Source of the DNA: Solimicrobium silvestre
GTDB taxonomy: Bacteria > Pseudomonadota > Gammaproteobacteria > Burkholderiales > Burkholderiaceae_D
Reading direction: 5' to 3'
Length of the DNA: 64,000 bases
Assembly: GCF_002976435.1 (NCBI RefSeq)
Contig: NZ_PUGF01000017.1
Span: 53,067-117,066 of the forward strand
Shown: in pieces, positions 18,390-28,130 of the stretch
Numbering within the stretch: the stretch's first letter is position 1
Layout: every line of letters starts with the position of its first letter
Position numbers and translations under genes: made by a program
Notes under the pieces: generated by a model
The model's input: the letters and a program-made list of their open reading frames with translations, nothing else
What the model was told of the DNA's origin: nothing
The model's database searches: none

Positions 18390-20207
18390 ATGAAAAAATC
18401 AATATTGAAATTGGTTGGGGTGACTGTGTGCGGAGCGGTTACATATTTGCCCGTACATGCAGAAAATTACGATACAGGTATTGGCGATCTACAGGCGGCG
18501 TGGGTGTCGAATATAACGGGCGGAATTGGTATGCGTACCAAGAGCCCAAGTTGTACGTTGACCGGTGACCCGAATGCAAATGGTTGCGGCGCATCGGCCA
18601 ATGTGGCTGGCTGGGCCAATGGTGATAATGGCGATTTGAATTATAAAAAAGATCAGTTGTACACGGCGTACTCCAGTCTCACCAGTGAGTTGTATCTGAC
18701 TTCACGTGAGCAAGGCTTCAAGTTTTTGATGCGTGCTACTGGCTTGTATGATTTTGCGGCGGATGATACACAACGCACGCCACTGTCAACGGATGCGAAA
18801 GCGCAGTCTGTGCACAGTATTGTGTTGCTCGATTTATGGGCTCAAAAGGATTTTCAACTTGCGGATCAGAGTGCGCACGTTCGTTTAGGTAATCAGGTAA
18901 TTAACTGGGGTGAAAGCCAATATGCATTGGGTGGTATCAACGCGACCAATTCGCTGGATCTGCAAAAACTGGATTTACCGGGGACGTTGTTGAAGCAGGC
19001 TTTGTTGCCAGCACCGATGCTGAGTTTCGTCAGTAGTTTGCCGGGTGGTTGGTCGACCGAGGCGTATGTGCAATGGGGCTGGAATGGCGATAAGTTCCCA
19101 CCAGTTGGTACTTTTTGGTCTACCTCCAATGGCCTCGGTCGAGGAGCTGTGCCATTCACTAGTAATACCACTAACTACAATCTCGGTGGACTAAATGCCG
19201 GCTCAATTGCCGGAGCTAATAGTAATAACAGTCAATACTATGATTCTGTTAATCAGAATTTGGTGAATGGTCAGTACTCAGGCGCTCCGTACAATTCCAT
19301 CGGTTATCAGCCCATCACCAACAACCCTGGCAATAATACGCAGGGTGGTGTGAAGTTGGCGTATAAGCCTTCCGGTTCTGACGTCAGCTACGCTTTTTAC
19401 TATGAAAACTACACTGACAAAATGCCGAATGCGACGTATTTGGCAAGCGGCGCTACGGAGTATTCCTATGTGAAAGATCGCAGCTTGTTTGGTGTCAGCG
19501 CCAACTTCCAAAGCGGTCAGTGGGCGTTTGGTACGGAACTCTCTTACCGTCCACATGATGCGGTATCTATGACTGGCTGTTTCATTCAAGGTGGTCCGGC
19601 TGATTACAATACTAATGCGTTGGCTGGTGCAAATTGCCAGGGCTGGAAAGATTTTTCCAAGTATGAGTTTATTTTCGACGCGCAATGGCAGCAAACTAGA
19701 GGCGATCCTTTCCTGAGTCTGGTGAATGCAGATACCGGCATATTTTCAGCAGAATTGGCGGTGATCGATTATCCGGACGTGAACGCGAATACTCAATATA
19801 CCCGTACGGTTGCAGGGCAAAAGATCTATCAATTGGTTGATGCAGGTTACGGCGCATCGCTGGTGAATAATCAGGCGCTTGGCTATCAGATTTATCAAGG
19901 AGTAGGCACGTCAGTGTCATCAGGTCTTGTGCTGGATTACAACGTTACTTATGACAATTCCGTGATTAAAGGTTGGCAGGTGACGACGGGATTGACCTTC
20001 TATGACTCTTTCAAAGGAGTTACCCCAACGTTGTATGAAAATTATGCACATGGCTATAAGTCAGCTAACTTTTATATGTTGTTCAATCAAAATCCGGCGG
20101 TATGGCAAGCAGGGCTGAATTACACGGCATTTTTCGGCGGAAATTCCACCACCAATGCCTATTCAGATCGAAACAATATCGGTGTTTTTGTAACTCGTAA
20201 TTTTTAA
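18390..20207 (+). CDS. DUF1302 outer membrane protein
   Basis: A 605-residue protein with signal peptide MKKSILKLVGVTVCGAVTYL (cleavage near VHA-EN). The mature part is rich in Tyr, Gly, Asn and alternating hydrophobic strands and ends in Phe (GVFVTRNF), the usual outer membrane beta-barrel end signal. The motif SAHVRLGNQVINWGESQY is typical of DUF1302. Together with DUF1329, the RND permease and the YCF48-like protein it forms a four-gene envelope module. A pore or lipid-transfer role is an inference. Confidence 0.87.
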   Translation: MKKSILKLVGVTVCGAVTYLPVHAENYDTGIGDLQAAWVSNITGGIGMRTKSPSCTLTGDPNANGCGASANVAGWANGDNGDLNYKKDQLYTAYSSLTSELYLTSREQGFKFLMRATGLYDFAADDTQRTPLSTDAKAQSVHSIVLLDLWAQKDFQLADQSAHVRLGNQVINWGESQYALGGINATNSLDLQKLDLPGTLLKQALLPAPMLSFVSSLPGGWSTEAYVQWGWNGDKFPPVGTFWSTSNGLGRGAVPFTSNTTNYNLGGLNAGSIAGANSNNSQYYDSVNQNLVNGQYSGAPYNSIGYQPITNNPGNNTQGGVKLAYKPSGSDVSYAFYYENYTDKMPNATYLASGATEYSYVKDRSLFGVSANFQSGQWAFGTELSYRPHDAVSMTGCFIQGGPADYNTNALAGANCQGWKDFSKYEFIFDAQWQQTRGDPFLSLVNADTGIFSAELAVIDYPDVNANTQYTRTVAGQKIYQLVDAGYGASLVNNQALGYQIYQGVGTSVSSGLVLDYNVTYDNSVIKGWQVTTGLTFYDSFKGVTPTLYENYAHGYKSANFYMLFNQNPAVWQAGLNYTAFFGGNSTTNAYSDRNNIGVFVTRNF

Positions 20208-20218
20208 AGAAGCCCGTG

Positions 20219-20299
20219 GTAGGTTGAGCTAGGCTGTATCAGCCCAACAATTTTAAACGTAGACGAATGTCGGGCTGGTGTAGCGCCAGCCCAACCTAC
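20219..20299. repeat. Paired GTAG-type REP element, class B
   Basis: Two 31-nt units face each other at 20219-20249 and 20269-20299. Both start GTAGGTTG at the outer end and contain AGCC/GGCT stems. The core differs from the elements at 3.1 and 5.5 kb. It lies between the DUF1302 gene and the RND permease gene. Confidence 0.8.
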
Positions 20300-20321
20300 G
20301 AAAGAATTTTAAAAACAAGGA

Positions 20322-22688
20322 ATGCTCGTGTTAACAAGCTTGATTCATAAATTAGAGCACTGGCTCTTTTCGCACCGCGCTGTGGTACTTGGCTCGCTGG
20401 CGATTCTTACTGCTGTCATGGCTTATTTCGCTCTGCAATTGCGCATGGATGCGGGTTATGAAAAGCAAATTCCGATTGGGCACGAATACGTACAGACTTT
20501 TCAGCAATACCGCGCCGACTTATTTGGTGCTAACCGATTGACGGTGGTTGTTAAAGCCAAGCACGGAAAAATTTGGACTAAAGAAGGTTTAGCGATTCTT
20601 TATAAAGTAACGCAGGCCACCACGTATTTGCCGAATATTGATCGGCTCGGCGTGCAGTCCTTATGGACGCCAAACAGCTACGTGAACGAGATCACTGAAG
20701 AAGGTTTTCGCTCGCAGCCAGTGATTCCCGGCACAGTCACACCGGACAGTTTGACGGCAGAAGATATAGCCCATATCCAGAGCGCCGCATCCGAAGGTGG
20801 CTTCATTGGTTCCTTGGTTTCGCGTGATGAAAGTGCTGCCATGATTACGGCAGAAATCGGTGAAACCGATAACGAAGGCAAAAAGATCGACTACATTAAA
20901 TACAATCACCTAATTGAAGAAAAATTACGTGCGCCATTTGAAAATGCCGACTATGAAGTGCAGATCATCGGCTTCGCTAAACAAATCGGCGACATTGCCG
21001 ATGGCGCGCAAGCGGTGTTGGTATTTTGTGCAATTGCCCTATTGTTAACCGGGCTTGCAGTCTACTGGTACAGTCATTCCATCCGTTTTACCTTATTGCC
21101 GATTGCCTGTTCGCTGACTTCGTTAGTATGGCAATTCGGTACTTTGCGTTTGCTTGGTTATGGGCTGGACCCGCTAGGTGTGCTGGTGCCATTTTTAGTT
21201 TTTGCGATTGGTGTGTCACACGGCGTACAACAGATTAACTTCATTACGCGTGAACTGGCAGAAGGAAAATCGTCCTTTGATGCTGCACGCCATAGTTTTA
21301 CCGGCTTGCTCATTCCTGGCACGTTGGCGTTGGTGACAGCCTTCGTTTCTTTTGTCACGCTGCTGTTAATTCCGATCCCGATGATTCGTGAACTGGCGAT
21401 TACTGCGTCTCTCGGTGTGGCGTACAAAATCATTACCAATCTGGTGATGCTGCCGGTTGCCGCATCCTGCATTAATTTCCCGCATTCGTATGCACAAAAG
21501 GCGATGAAAAAGCGCGAACAGCGCGCGCGCTGGCTGCTGCCGCTGACCAAGGTTGCAAAGCCGCGTAATGCGTTAATGGTGTTGTTGGTCACCTTTGGCT
21601 TGCTCGGCGTCTCCATCTGGCAAAGCCATGACCGGGTAGTGGGAACGCTGCAACCGGGTGCGCCTGAACTGCGCCCGGAAGCACGCTTTAATCGCGATGC
21701 GGTCGCTATTTCCAGCAGTTTTGATGTCGGTCTGGACTGGCTCTCGGTTGTTATTCAGTCACCACCGGAATCCTGTGAAAGCCCCGCCGTTGGCACTTAT
21801 GGCGACAAACTTGAATACGCCTTGAAAGGTGTGCCGGGTATAGTTTCCATCAGCTCCTTCCCCGGCAATCTGCGTACTTACAATGAAGGCTATAACGAGG
21901 GCAACCCGAAGATGAATGCAGTGCCGATCGACTCTGGAAATTATGCCGGACTGTCGACAGAAATCGGCCGGGTGCGCGGTTATCTCAACAAAGATTGCAG
22001 CATGACGGCGGTGCATCTGTATTTGGCTGATCACAAGGCCACTACGATTAACCGGGTAATTGCCGAAGTTAAAGCATTCCGTGCCGCGCATGTGGAACCG
22101 GGCATCACCATTCGCTTAGCCGCTGGTAACGCTGGCGTGTTGGCCGCGATTAACGATGAAGTGGAAAAAAGCGAATTGCCGATGATGTTGTACGTCTATG
22201 CCACCATCGCTTTGCTGGTATTCATTGTGTACCGTGATTTGCGCGCAGTGATTGCTTGCTGTTTGCCGCTGACAGTGGGGACCTTCATCGGTTACTGGTT
22301 TATGAAGGCGTTTGATATCGGCCTCACCGTAGCTACCTTGCCGGTTATGGTGCTGGCGGTGGGAATTGGGGTCGATTATGCGTTTTATATTTATAACCGC
22401 TTGCAAGCACATCTGGCCGCTGGCGAGACCATCGCCAAGGCGATTGAACATTCGATTACCGAAGTAGGTATGGCAACCATTTTTACGGCAATTACCTTGG
22501 CAATCGGCGTGGCAACTTGGAGTTTTTCGGAACTGAAGTTTCAGGCCGATATGGGCAAACTGCTGGCCTTTATGTTTATCGTGAATTTGGTGATGGCGAT
22601 GACCGCCTTGCCGGCCATTGCGGTGTTTTTGGAATGGGCGTTTCCGCGCAAATCCAAGGTGCGGGTTTCAGCAGTATTTAGTCATTAG
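20322..22688 (+). CDS. RND superfamily (MMPL-type) transporter
   Basis: A 788-residue inner membrane protein. It has an N-terminal TM near residues 20-37, a periplasmic domain, TM groups near 230-400, a second TM at about 415-435, a second periplasmic domain and a final group near 625-775, the duplicated pattern of RND/MMPL permeases. The segment VLAVGIGVDYAFYIYNRLQ is a characteristic sterol-sensing-like/MMPL motif. The ATG at 20322 has AAGGA directly against it; GTG two codons later has better spacing and may be the true start. It probably moves a hydrophobic substrate with the DUF1329/DUF1302 partners. Confidence 0.9.
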   Translation: MLVLTSLIHKLEHWLFSHRAVVLGSLAILTAVMAYFALQLRMDAGYEKQIPIGHEYVQTFQQYRADLFGANRLTVVVKAKHGKIWTKEGLAILYKVTQATTYLPNIDRLGVQSLWTPNSYVNEITEEGFRSQPVIPGTVTPDSLTAEDIAHIQSAASEGGFIGSLVSRDESAAMITAEIGETDNEGKKIDYIKYNHLIEEKLRAPFENADYEVQIIGFAKQIGDIADGAQAVLVFCAIALLLTGLAVYWYSHSIRFTLLPIACSLTSLVWQFGTLRLLGYGLDPLGVLVPFLVFAIGVSHGVQQINFITRELAEGKSSFDAARHSFTGLLIPGTLALVTAFVSFVTLLLIPIPMIRELAITASLGVAYKIITNLVMLPVAASCINFPHSYAQKAMKKREQRARWLLPLTKVAKPRNALMVLLVTFGLLGVSIWQSHDRVVGTLQPGAPELRPEARFNRDAVAISSSFDVGLDWLSVVIQSPPESCESPAVGTYGDKLEYALKGVPGIVSISSFPGNLRTYNEGYNEGNPKMNAVPIDSGNYAGLSTEIGRVRGYLNKDCSMTAVHLYLADHKATTINRVIAEVKAFRAAHVEPGITIRLAAGNAGVLAAINDEVEKSELPMMLYVYATIALLVFIVYRDLRAVIACCLPLTVGTFIGYWFMKAFDIGLTVATLPVMVLAVGIGVDYAFYIYNRLQAHLAAGETIAKAIEHSITEVGMATIFTAITLAIGVATWSFSELKFQADMGKLLAFMFIVNLVMAMTALPAIAVFLEWAFPRKSKVRVSAVFSH

Positions 22689-22697
22689 GACAGTCCA

Positions 22698-23690
22698 ATG
22701 AAAAACCAACATAAATTGATCCTGGCCGTGAGCGGTGCGCTGTTTTCGGTGAGTGTCATGGCGAGCAGTATCGAGAGTCCAGTGGCTGTTAATAAGCCAC
22801 AGTTAAAAGTAACGGCGGCAGAACACTTTGCCGGTGCAACCAGCGTCAAAATGCTGGCGGCAACCCGCGCCGGAAAACGCATTGTCGCCGTGGGCGATTA
22901 TGGCGTGGTGCTGTTATCGGACGATGAAGGTAAATCTTTTCATCAAGCTAAATCAGTGCCCGTCAGCTCGACCTTAACTTCAGTGACCTTTACCGATGCG
23001 AACAACGGTTGGGCAGTTGGGCATTGGGGGGCGATTCTAAAAACGGCGGATGGCGGACAGTCTTGGGTGTTGCAACGTAGCGATTTCGCAGTGGATCAAC
23101 CGTTATTTTCGGTTTATTTCAAGAACGCCAATGAAGGTTGGGCAGTCGGATTATGGTCGCTCATGTTGCATACCGCAGACGGTGGTGCGAGTTGGTCGGT
23201 TGTGTCATTGCCGCCACCGGCTGGTGCCAAAAAAGCAGATCGTAATTTGTATGCCATCTTCGGTGATGCCAAGAGCTGTTTGTATGCCACTTCGGAGCAG
23301 GGACGTGTGCTGCATTCGGAAGACGCCGGCGCGACGTGGGAATATGCAGAAACTGGTTACAGCGGATCGTTATGGACTGGTTTGAATCTCGCTGATGGTG
23401 CTTTATTGGTTGGTGGTTTGCGCGGCACAATTTATCGCAGTGATGATGGCGGGAAAAGCTGGCAGGTATCCAAGACTAATTTAAAAAGTTCGGTGACGAA
23501 TATGACGCAACGTGCAGATAAAAGTATTGTTGCTGTGGGGCTGGACGGCTTGAATATGATTAGCGTTGATGGTGGTGTGAGCTTTGTTGGCAAGCAGCGT
23601 CAGGATAGAGCGGCGCTGACGGCGGTGATTGAAACGCAAACGCCGAGCGGAATGCAATTGTTTTCGTCGTTGGGGCCGGTTGGTGAGTGA
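22698..23690 (+). CDS. YCF48/BNR-repeat periplasmic protein
   Basis: A 330-residue protein with a signal peptide (MKNQHKLILAVSGALFSVSV, cleavage near MAS). At least four beta-propeller repeats with the pattern GWAVG...I(L)xTxDGGxSW are seen (NNGWAVGHWGAILKTADGGQ, NEGWAVGLWSLMLHTADGGA, GRVLHSEDAGATW, GTIYRSDDGGKSW). It resembles the plant/cyanobacterial assembly factor Ycf48/HCF136. It starts 9 nt after the RND gene and is surely co-transcribed with it. A role as periplasmic partner of the transporter is inferred from conserved linkage. Confidence 0.87.
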   Translation: MKNQHKLILAVSGALFSVSVMASSIESPVAVNKPQLKVTAAEHFAGATSVKMLAATRAGKRIVAVGDYGVVLLSDDEGKSFHQAKSVPVSSTLTSVTFTDANNGWAVGHWGAILKTADGGQSWVLQRSDFAVDQPLFSVYFKNANEGWAVGLWSLMLHTADGGASWSVVSLPPPAGAKKADRNLYAIFGDAKSCLYATSEQGRVLHSEDAGATWEYAETGYSGSLWTGLNLADGALLVGGLRGTIYRSDDGGKSWQVSKTNLKSSVTNMTQRADKSIVAVGLDGLNMISVDGGVSFVGKQRQDRAALTAVIETQTPSGMQLFSSLGPVGE

Positions 23691-23705
23691 TATCGGTATT
23701 TTTTC

Positions 23706-23817
23706 GTAGGGTGGGCACGGTTTTGTGCCCACGCCTAACCACAAATAAACAATGGATTTTATTTAGAGTTTTATTGATCGAAAGTAACGCGTGGGCACAA
23801 AACCGTGCCCACCCTAC
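23706..23817. repeat. Paired GTAG-type REP element with perfect 29-bp arms, class C
   Basis: The units at 23706-23734 and 23789-23817 are exact reverse complements over 29 nt and start GTAGGGTGGGCAC at the outer ends, with a 54-nt AT-rich spacer. The perfect match suggests recent arrival or gene conversion. It separates the YCF48-like gene from the permease gene. Confidence 0.85.
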
Positions 23818-23853
23818 AGCGCATTAGAACAAAAAAATATCAGGGGACGCAAC

Positions 23854-25494
23854 ATGGATTCAGAAGTAGTCGGCACATCTTTTAGCAGCCCTGGCGTGAC
23901 ACATGCTGCCAGCGGTAATTTACATCGCACTCTCGATTGGCGCGGCGCGTTTTGGGCGGCAAGCGGCGTACCCGCCGGGGTTTTACTGACCATAGGTGGT
24001 ATTGCAACCACCATCGGCCAACCTGCTTGGGTAGTTTGGATAATGTCGATCATGATGGGTTTCGTTCAGTCGTTTACCTATGCTGAAATTGCTGGGTTAT
24101 TCCCGCATAAATCGGGCGGCGCTTCTGTCTATGGTGCGAGTGCTTGGGTCGGTTACAGCAAATTTATTGCGCCGATTTCGGTGTGGTGCAACTGGTTAGC
24201 CTGGTCGCCGGTGTTAGCCCTAGGTACCGGATTAGCTGCTGGCTATATTATGCTCAGCCTGTTTCCTGCCAATGCCGCCATTCAAACCTGGCATTTAAAT
24301 TTGGCTGATCTGGGTTGGATACATCAGGGCCTAACGATACGCATTAATGCAGTATTTATCATTGCGGCATTGCTGCTATTGCTAACCTTCTTCCTGCAAC
24401 ATCACGGTGCCGCCAAGGCCGCACGCAAGCAAAAAATTCTCGGTATCGCCTGTTTGTTTCCCTTGGTGATCGTTGGATTGGTTCCTATCATCACCGGCGA
24501 CATGCCGTCAGACCACTTTTTTCCATTGCTGCCGATGGTGCGTGACGCTGCCGGTCATATCGGTTTTGGTACCTGGAATATAGCTGGGTTAACGTTAATG
24601 ATGGGTGCGATGTTTGCCGCCAACTGGTCTACCTTCGGATTTGAAACAGCGGTGTGTTACACGCGTGAATTCAAAAATCCCGGCAGCGATACCTTCAAAG
24701 CTATTTTGAGTTCCGGCGTGCTTTGCATTGTGATGTTTACTATCGTGCCGCTGGCATTTCAAGGCTCGTTAGGATTAGATGCCCTGCTAGACCCAAGTAT
24801 TTATGACGGTACCGGCGTTGCATTGGCAATGGCGAAAATGGTCAAAGGTGGCGCTATCGTAACCAACCTGATTATTGTGATGCTGCTGTTGTCGCTGCTG
24901 TTGATCGTCATGACCTCGATGATGGGTTCTTCACGCACGCTGTATCAGGCATCCGTCGATGGCTGGTTGCCGCGTTACTTATCTAAAGTAAATGAACATG
25001 GTTCACCAACGTCGGCAATGTGGACGGATCTGGTCTTTAATATATTTTTATTGATGCTGTCGGATTACTTCACGGTGCTGACCATTTCCAACGTCTGCTA
25101 TTTGCTGTTTAATTTCCTGAATTTGCAGGCGGGCTGGATACACCGAATGGACCGTAGTGACTGGCCGCGCCCATTCCGTTGCCCAACTTGGTTGTTGGCG
25201 TTAGGCGGCGTATTCGGCTTCGTCAATATGGTGTTTGTGGGAGCCGGAGCCGATGTCTGGGGCGAAGGCACTTTACGCAACGGCCTGTTTGCAGCGGCGC
25301 TGATTTTGCCGGTATTTATATTCCGTCACTATGTGCAAGACAAAGGCGTTTTTCCGCAACATATGCGCGATGATGGCGCACCTCAAGGCGTTACTACGCG
25401 GCTGCGCGCCGGTATTTTGCCGTATCTGGCGTTGCTGGCATGTGCGGCTGTGATTTGGATCAGTCATTACTTTGCGCAATTCCATTATTCCTAA
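23854..25494 (+). CDS. APC superfamily amino acid/amine permease
   Basis: A 546-residue permease starting MDSEVVGTSFSSPG after CAGGGGA. It has about 12-13 hydrophobic segments and APC features such as GGIATTIGQPAWVVW in TM1 and SFTYAEIAGLFPHKSGGASV after TM2. It lies directly upstream of gbcA in a betaine island that lacks any BCCT or ABC betaine importer in view. It is a candidate importer for choline, betaine or another methylated amine; substrate assignment is inference only. Confidence 0.88.
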   Translation: MDSEVVGTSFSSPGVTHAASGNLHRTLDWRGAFWAASGVPAGVLLTIGGIATTIGQPAWVVWIMSIMMGFVQSFTYAEIAGLFPHKSGGASVYGASAWVGYSKFIAPISVWCNWLAWSPVLALGTGLAAGYIMLSLFPANAAIQTWHLNLADLGWIHQGLTIRINAVFIIAALLLLLTFFLQHHGAAKAARKQKILGIACLFPLVIVGLVPIITGDMPSDHFFPLLPMVRDAAGHIGFGTWNIAGLTLMMGAMFAANWSTFGFETAVCYTREFKNPGSDTFKAILSSGVLCIVMFTIVPLAFQGSLGLDALLDPSIYDGTGVALAMAKMVKGGAIVTNLIIVMLLLSLLLIVMTSMMGSSRTLYQASVDGWLPRYLSKVNEHGSPTSAMWTDLVFNIFLLMLSDYFTVLTISNVCYLLFNFLNLQAGWIHRMDRSDWPRPFRCPTWLLALGGVFGFVNMVFVGAGADVWGEGTLRNGLFAAALILPVFIFRHYVQDKGVFPQHMRDDGAPQGVTTRLRAGILPYLALLACAAVIWISHYFAQFHYS

Positions 25495-25505
25495 TAACTA
25501 TTCTT

Positions 25506-25534
25506 GGTACTGCTGCCAATTTGGCGGTAGTACC
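25506..25534. other. Hairpin between the permease gene and gbcA
   Basis: GGTACTGCTGCCA pairs with TGGCGGTAGTACC (two G-T wobble positions) around a short loop. No T-run follows, so it may be an mRNA-stabilising stem or a weak terminator. Confidence 0.35.
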
Positions 25535-25652
25535 GCCTATCATCATATGTCGCAATCTTTCAAGCTAATGTCGGAAAGGAGCAAGTGCTGCATCTTGCTT
25601 TGCTTGACTATGATTTTATCGGCGATTAATTTTCTCTCCTAAAGGCACAACG

Positions 25653-26897
25653 ATGAGCACACCTGCTTCACCTCTTCGGACGCTGTTAGACCGACGCAAA
25701 TCGGGCTATAGCCTCGAAGCTCCGTTTTATACCGATCCTGCTATTTTCGAGCAGGATATTAAACACATTTTTGGCCAGCACTGGATTTATGTCGGCCCCG
25801 AAGTAATGGTGCCGGAAGAAGGTGATTTCGTCACCATTGAAATTGGCCGCACTTCCGTATTGATCGTTCGCAGCGACGATATGCAAGTCAATGCTTTTCA
25901 CAACGTTTGCCGCCACCGTGGATCACGTTTGTGCACGGAACACAAAGGGTCCGTTGGTAATCTGGTCTGCCCTTATCACCAATGGACATACAACCTCGAA
26001 GGCACGTTGCTGTTTGCCGAGCACATGGGCGAGTCATTTAATCGTAGCGGGCATAATTTAAAGCCGGTGCATGTACGTAATATCGCCGGGCTAATCTTTA
26101 TCTGTCTGGCTGAAAATCCTCCGAAAGATATTGAGGATCTGGCCGCGGCGATGACGCCGTATATTGCACCGCATCGTATTTCTGATTGTAAGATCGCCAC
26201 CCAGATTGACATCATCGAAGATTGCAACTGGAAGCTGACGATGGAAAATAACCGCGAATGCTATCACTGTCGCGGTAATCATCCTGAGCTGACAATTTCG
26301 TTATACGAATACGGTTTTGGCTATGCACCGACGCCGGAAAATTGCGAAGGGATAGATCAATACAATCAAATCCTGGAGCAACGTCATCAACAATGGGAAG
26401 CCATGGGTTTGCCGTGCCGTGAATTAGATCATCTGGACGATTGCATCACCGGATTCCGCACTCAGCGTTTGCCGCTGGATAGAGCAGGGCAATCACAAAC
26501 CATGAATGCCAAAGTCGCCAGTTCAAAATTACTGGCTGATTTTCAGCAGGCCGATTTGGGTGCGTTGTCGTTCTGGACCCAGCCGAATTCCTGGCACCAC
26601 TTTATGAGCGACCACATCGTCACCTTTACCGTCTTGCCGATTTCCGCAGAAAAAACAATGGTACGCACAACATGGCTGGTTCACAAAGATGCCGTGGAAG
26701 GCCGTGACTACAACCTCAAGGATTTAACTGCAGTTTGGGTGGCAACCAATGCGCAAGACCGCGCCTTGGTTGAGCGTTCCCAGCAAGGCATTCGTAGCGA
26801 TGCCTATGAGCCGGGGCCTTATTCGCCTTTTACTGAAATGCTGGTTGAGAAATTTTGCAACTGGTACACCAATCGTTTGTCGGCACTGGCAGAATAA
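25653..26897 (+). CDS. gbcA: Glycine betaine monooxygenase oxygenase subunit (Rieske)
   Basis: A 414-residue Rieske non-haem iron oxygenase. The 2Fe-2S ligands are C86-x-H88 (VCRHRGSRLC) and C106-x2-H109 (LVCPYHQWTY). The mononuclear iron region reads ENNRECYHCRGNHPELT, matching N-x2-E-x-Y-H-x4-H. With GbcB it oxidatively demethylates glycine betaine to dimethylglycine and formaldehyde. Gene order gbcA-gbcB-fdhA-betB-betA and the neighbouring dgc/sox genes support betaine rather than stachydrine or carnitine as substrate. Confidence 0.92.
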   Translation: MSTPASPLRTLLDRRKSGYSLEAPFYTDPAIFEQDIKHIFGQHWIYVGPEVMVPEEGDFVTIEIGRTSVLIVRSDDMQVNAFHNVCRHRGSRLCTEHKGSVGNLVCPYHQWTYNLEGTLLFAEHMGESFNRSGHNLKPVHVRNIAGLIFICLAENPPKDIEDLAAAMTPYIAPHRISDCKIATQIDIIEDCNWKLTMENNRECYHCRGNHPELTISLYEYGFGYAPTPENCEGIDQYNQILEQRHQQWEAMGLPCRELDHLDDCITGFRTQRLPLDRAGQSQTMNAKVASSKLLADFQQADLGALSFWTQPNSWHHFMSDHIVTFTVLPISAEKTMVRTTWLVHKDAVEGRDYNLKDLTAVWVATNAQDRALVERSQQGIRSDAYEPGPYSPFTEMLVEKFCNWYTNRLSALAE

Positions 26898-26901
26898 TTT
26901 T

Positions 26902-28047
26902 ATGCTCATTTCGCTCACTCACCAATTCAACGCTGCTCCGGTTCTTTGGAATGGCGACTCTGATGACACATTAATCTGCCGTGAAATACGGCAGGAAACA
27001 GCGGACGTCAAAACCTTTGTTTTGGGCTCACCACAGCCGCGCTTGTTTCGCTATGCTCCGGGTCAGTTTATAACATTGGAACTGGACATAGCTGGGCAAA
27101 CCATTAACCGCTGCTATACCTTGTCGTCCACGCCAACTCGGCCGGATCAGGTATCAATAACGGTTAAACGGGTGCCTGGCGGTATCGTGTCGAACTGGCT
27201 GCATGATAATTTGACCGTAGGCAGTAACTTGCGCGTGTTGGGCCCTGCCGGGGAATTTTCTTGTTTCCTGCATCCGATGCCACCGAAGCAAAAATATTTG
27301 TTCCTGTCAGCCGGTAGCGGCATTACGCCTTTGATGTCGATGGCACGTGCCGCACATGATTTAGTGCTGGATGCCAATATTGTTTTTATGCATAGCGCGC
27401 GTACGCCCGGCGATATTATTTTTGCGCGTGAACTGGAATTGATGGCCTTTAACCGCCCCCAATTTCAACTTGGTCTGGTCTGCGAACGACGTGGCAATCA
27501 ACCGATGTGGGCAGGATTTAATGGATTTTTGACGCACGCGATCTTACACAATGTAGCACCGGACTTTATGGATCGCCATGTGTATACCTGCGGCCCCGCA
27601 CCCTATATGGCGGCAGTGCGAGCGCTGTTGCAGACAGCCGGATTCACTATGGCGAATTATCATGAAGAAAGTTTTTCATTTGAAACATTGCAAGCAGATC
27701 AAGCCGATATCGGCGCGTTATTGAACCTTCCTGAATTAGCACAGTCAGAAACCGCTATCGCATTAACTTCCCACGTATCAACTTCCCAATTCAATATTGA
27801 ATTCACGCGCACCGGCTATCAAGTTGCATGTAGTGCTGATCAAACTATTCTCAGCGCTGCACGCGCTGCTGGCTTACGTTTACCAACCTCATGTACACAA
27901 GGTTTGTGCGGTACGTGTAAAACAAAAATGGTTTCGGGGCAGGTTGAGATGAAACATGCTGGCGGTATCCGGCAACGGGAAATTGATCAGGGCTGGATTT
28001 TGCCATGCTGTAGTAAGCCATTGAGTGATGTTGTTTTAGAAAAGTAA
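26902..28047 (+). CDS. gbcB: Glycine betaine monooxygenase reductase subunit
   Basis: A 381-residue reductase. Residues 25-240 form a ferredoxin-NADP reductase-type FAD/NAD unit (RCYTLSSTPTRPD, FLSAGSGITPLMSMARA, YTCGPAPYM). The C-terminal 90 residues are a plant-type 2Fe-2S ferredoxin (PTSCTQGLCGTCKTK...PCC). The start at 26902 is 5 nt after gbcA and lacks a strong RBS, so coupling to gbcA is likely; a longer frame starting inside gbcA is rejected. It supplies electrons from NAD(P)H to GbcA. Confidence 0.9.
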   Translation: MLISLTHQFNAAPVLWNGDSDDTLICREIRQETADVKTFVLGSPQPRLFRYAPGQFITLELDIAGQTINRCYTLSSTPTRPDQVSITVKRVPGGIVSNWLHDNLTVGSNLRVLGPAGEFSCFLHPMPPKQKYLFLSAGSGITPLMSMARAAHDLVLDANIVFMHSARTPGDIIFARELELMAFNRPQFQLGLVCERRGNQPMWAGFNGFLTHAILHNVAPDFMDRHVYTCGPAPYMAAVRALLQTAGFTMANYHEESFSFETLQADQADIGALLNLPELAQSETAIALTSHVSTSQFNIEFTRTGYQVACSADQTILSAARAAGLRLPTSCTQGLCGTCKTKMVSGQVEMKHAGGIRQREIDQGWILPCCSKPLSDVVLEK

Positions 28048-28130
28048 ACCTTCATTAGAAAGGTGTCTTGTATTACTCGTATAGATACTACTGTGCGAGT
28101 TCAACAATGCTTTATAAAAAGGAGACAAAC

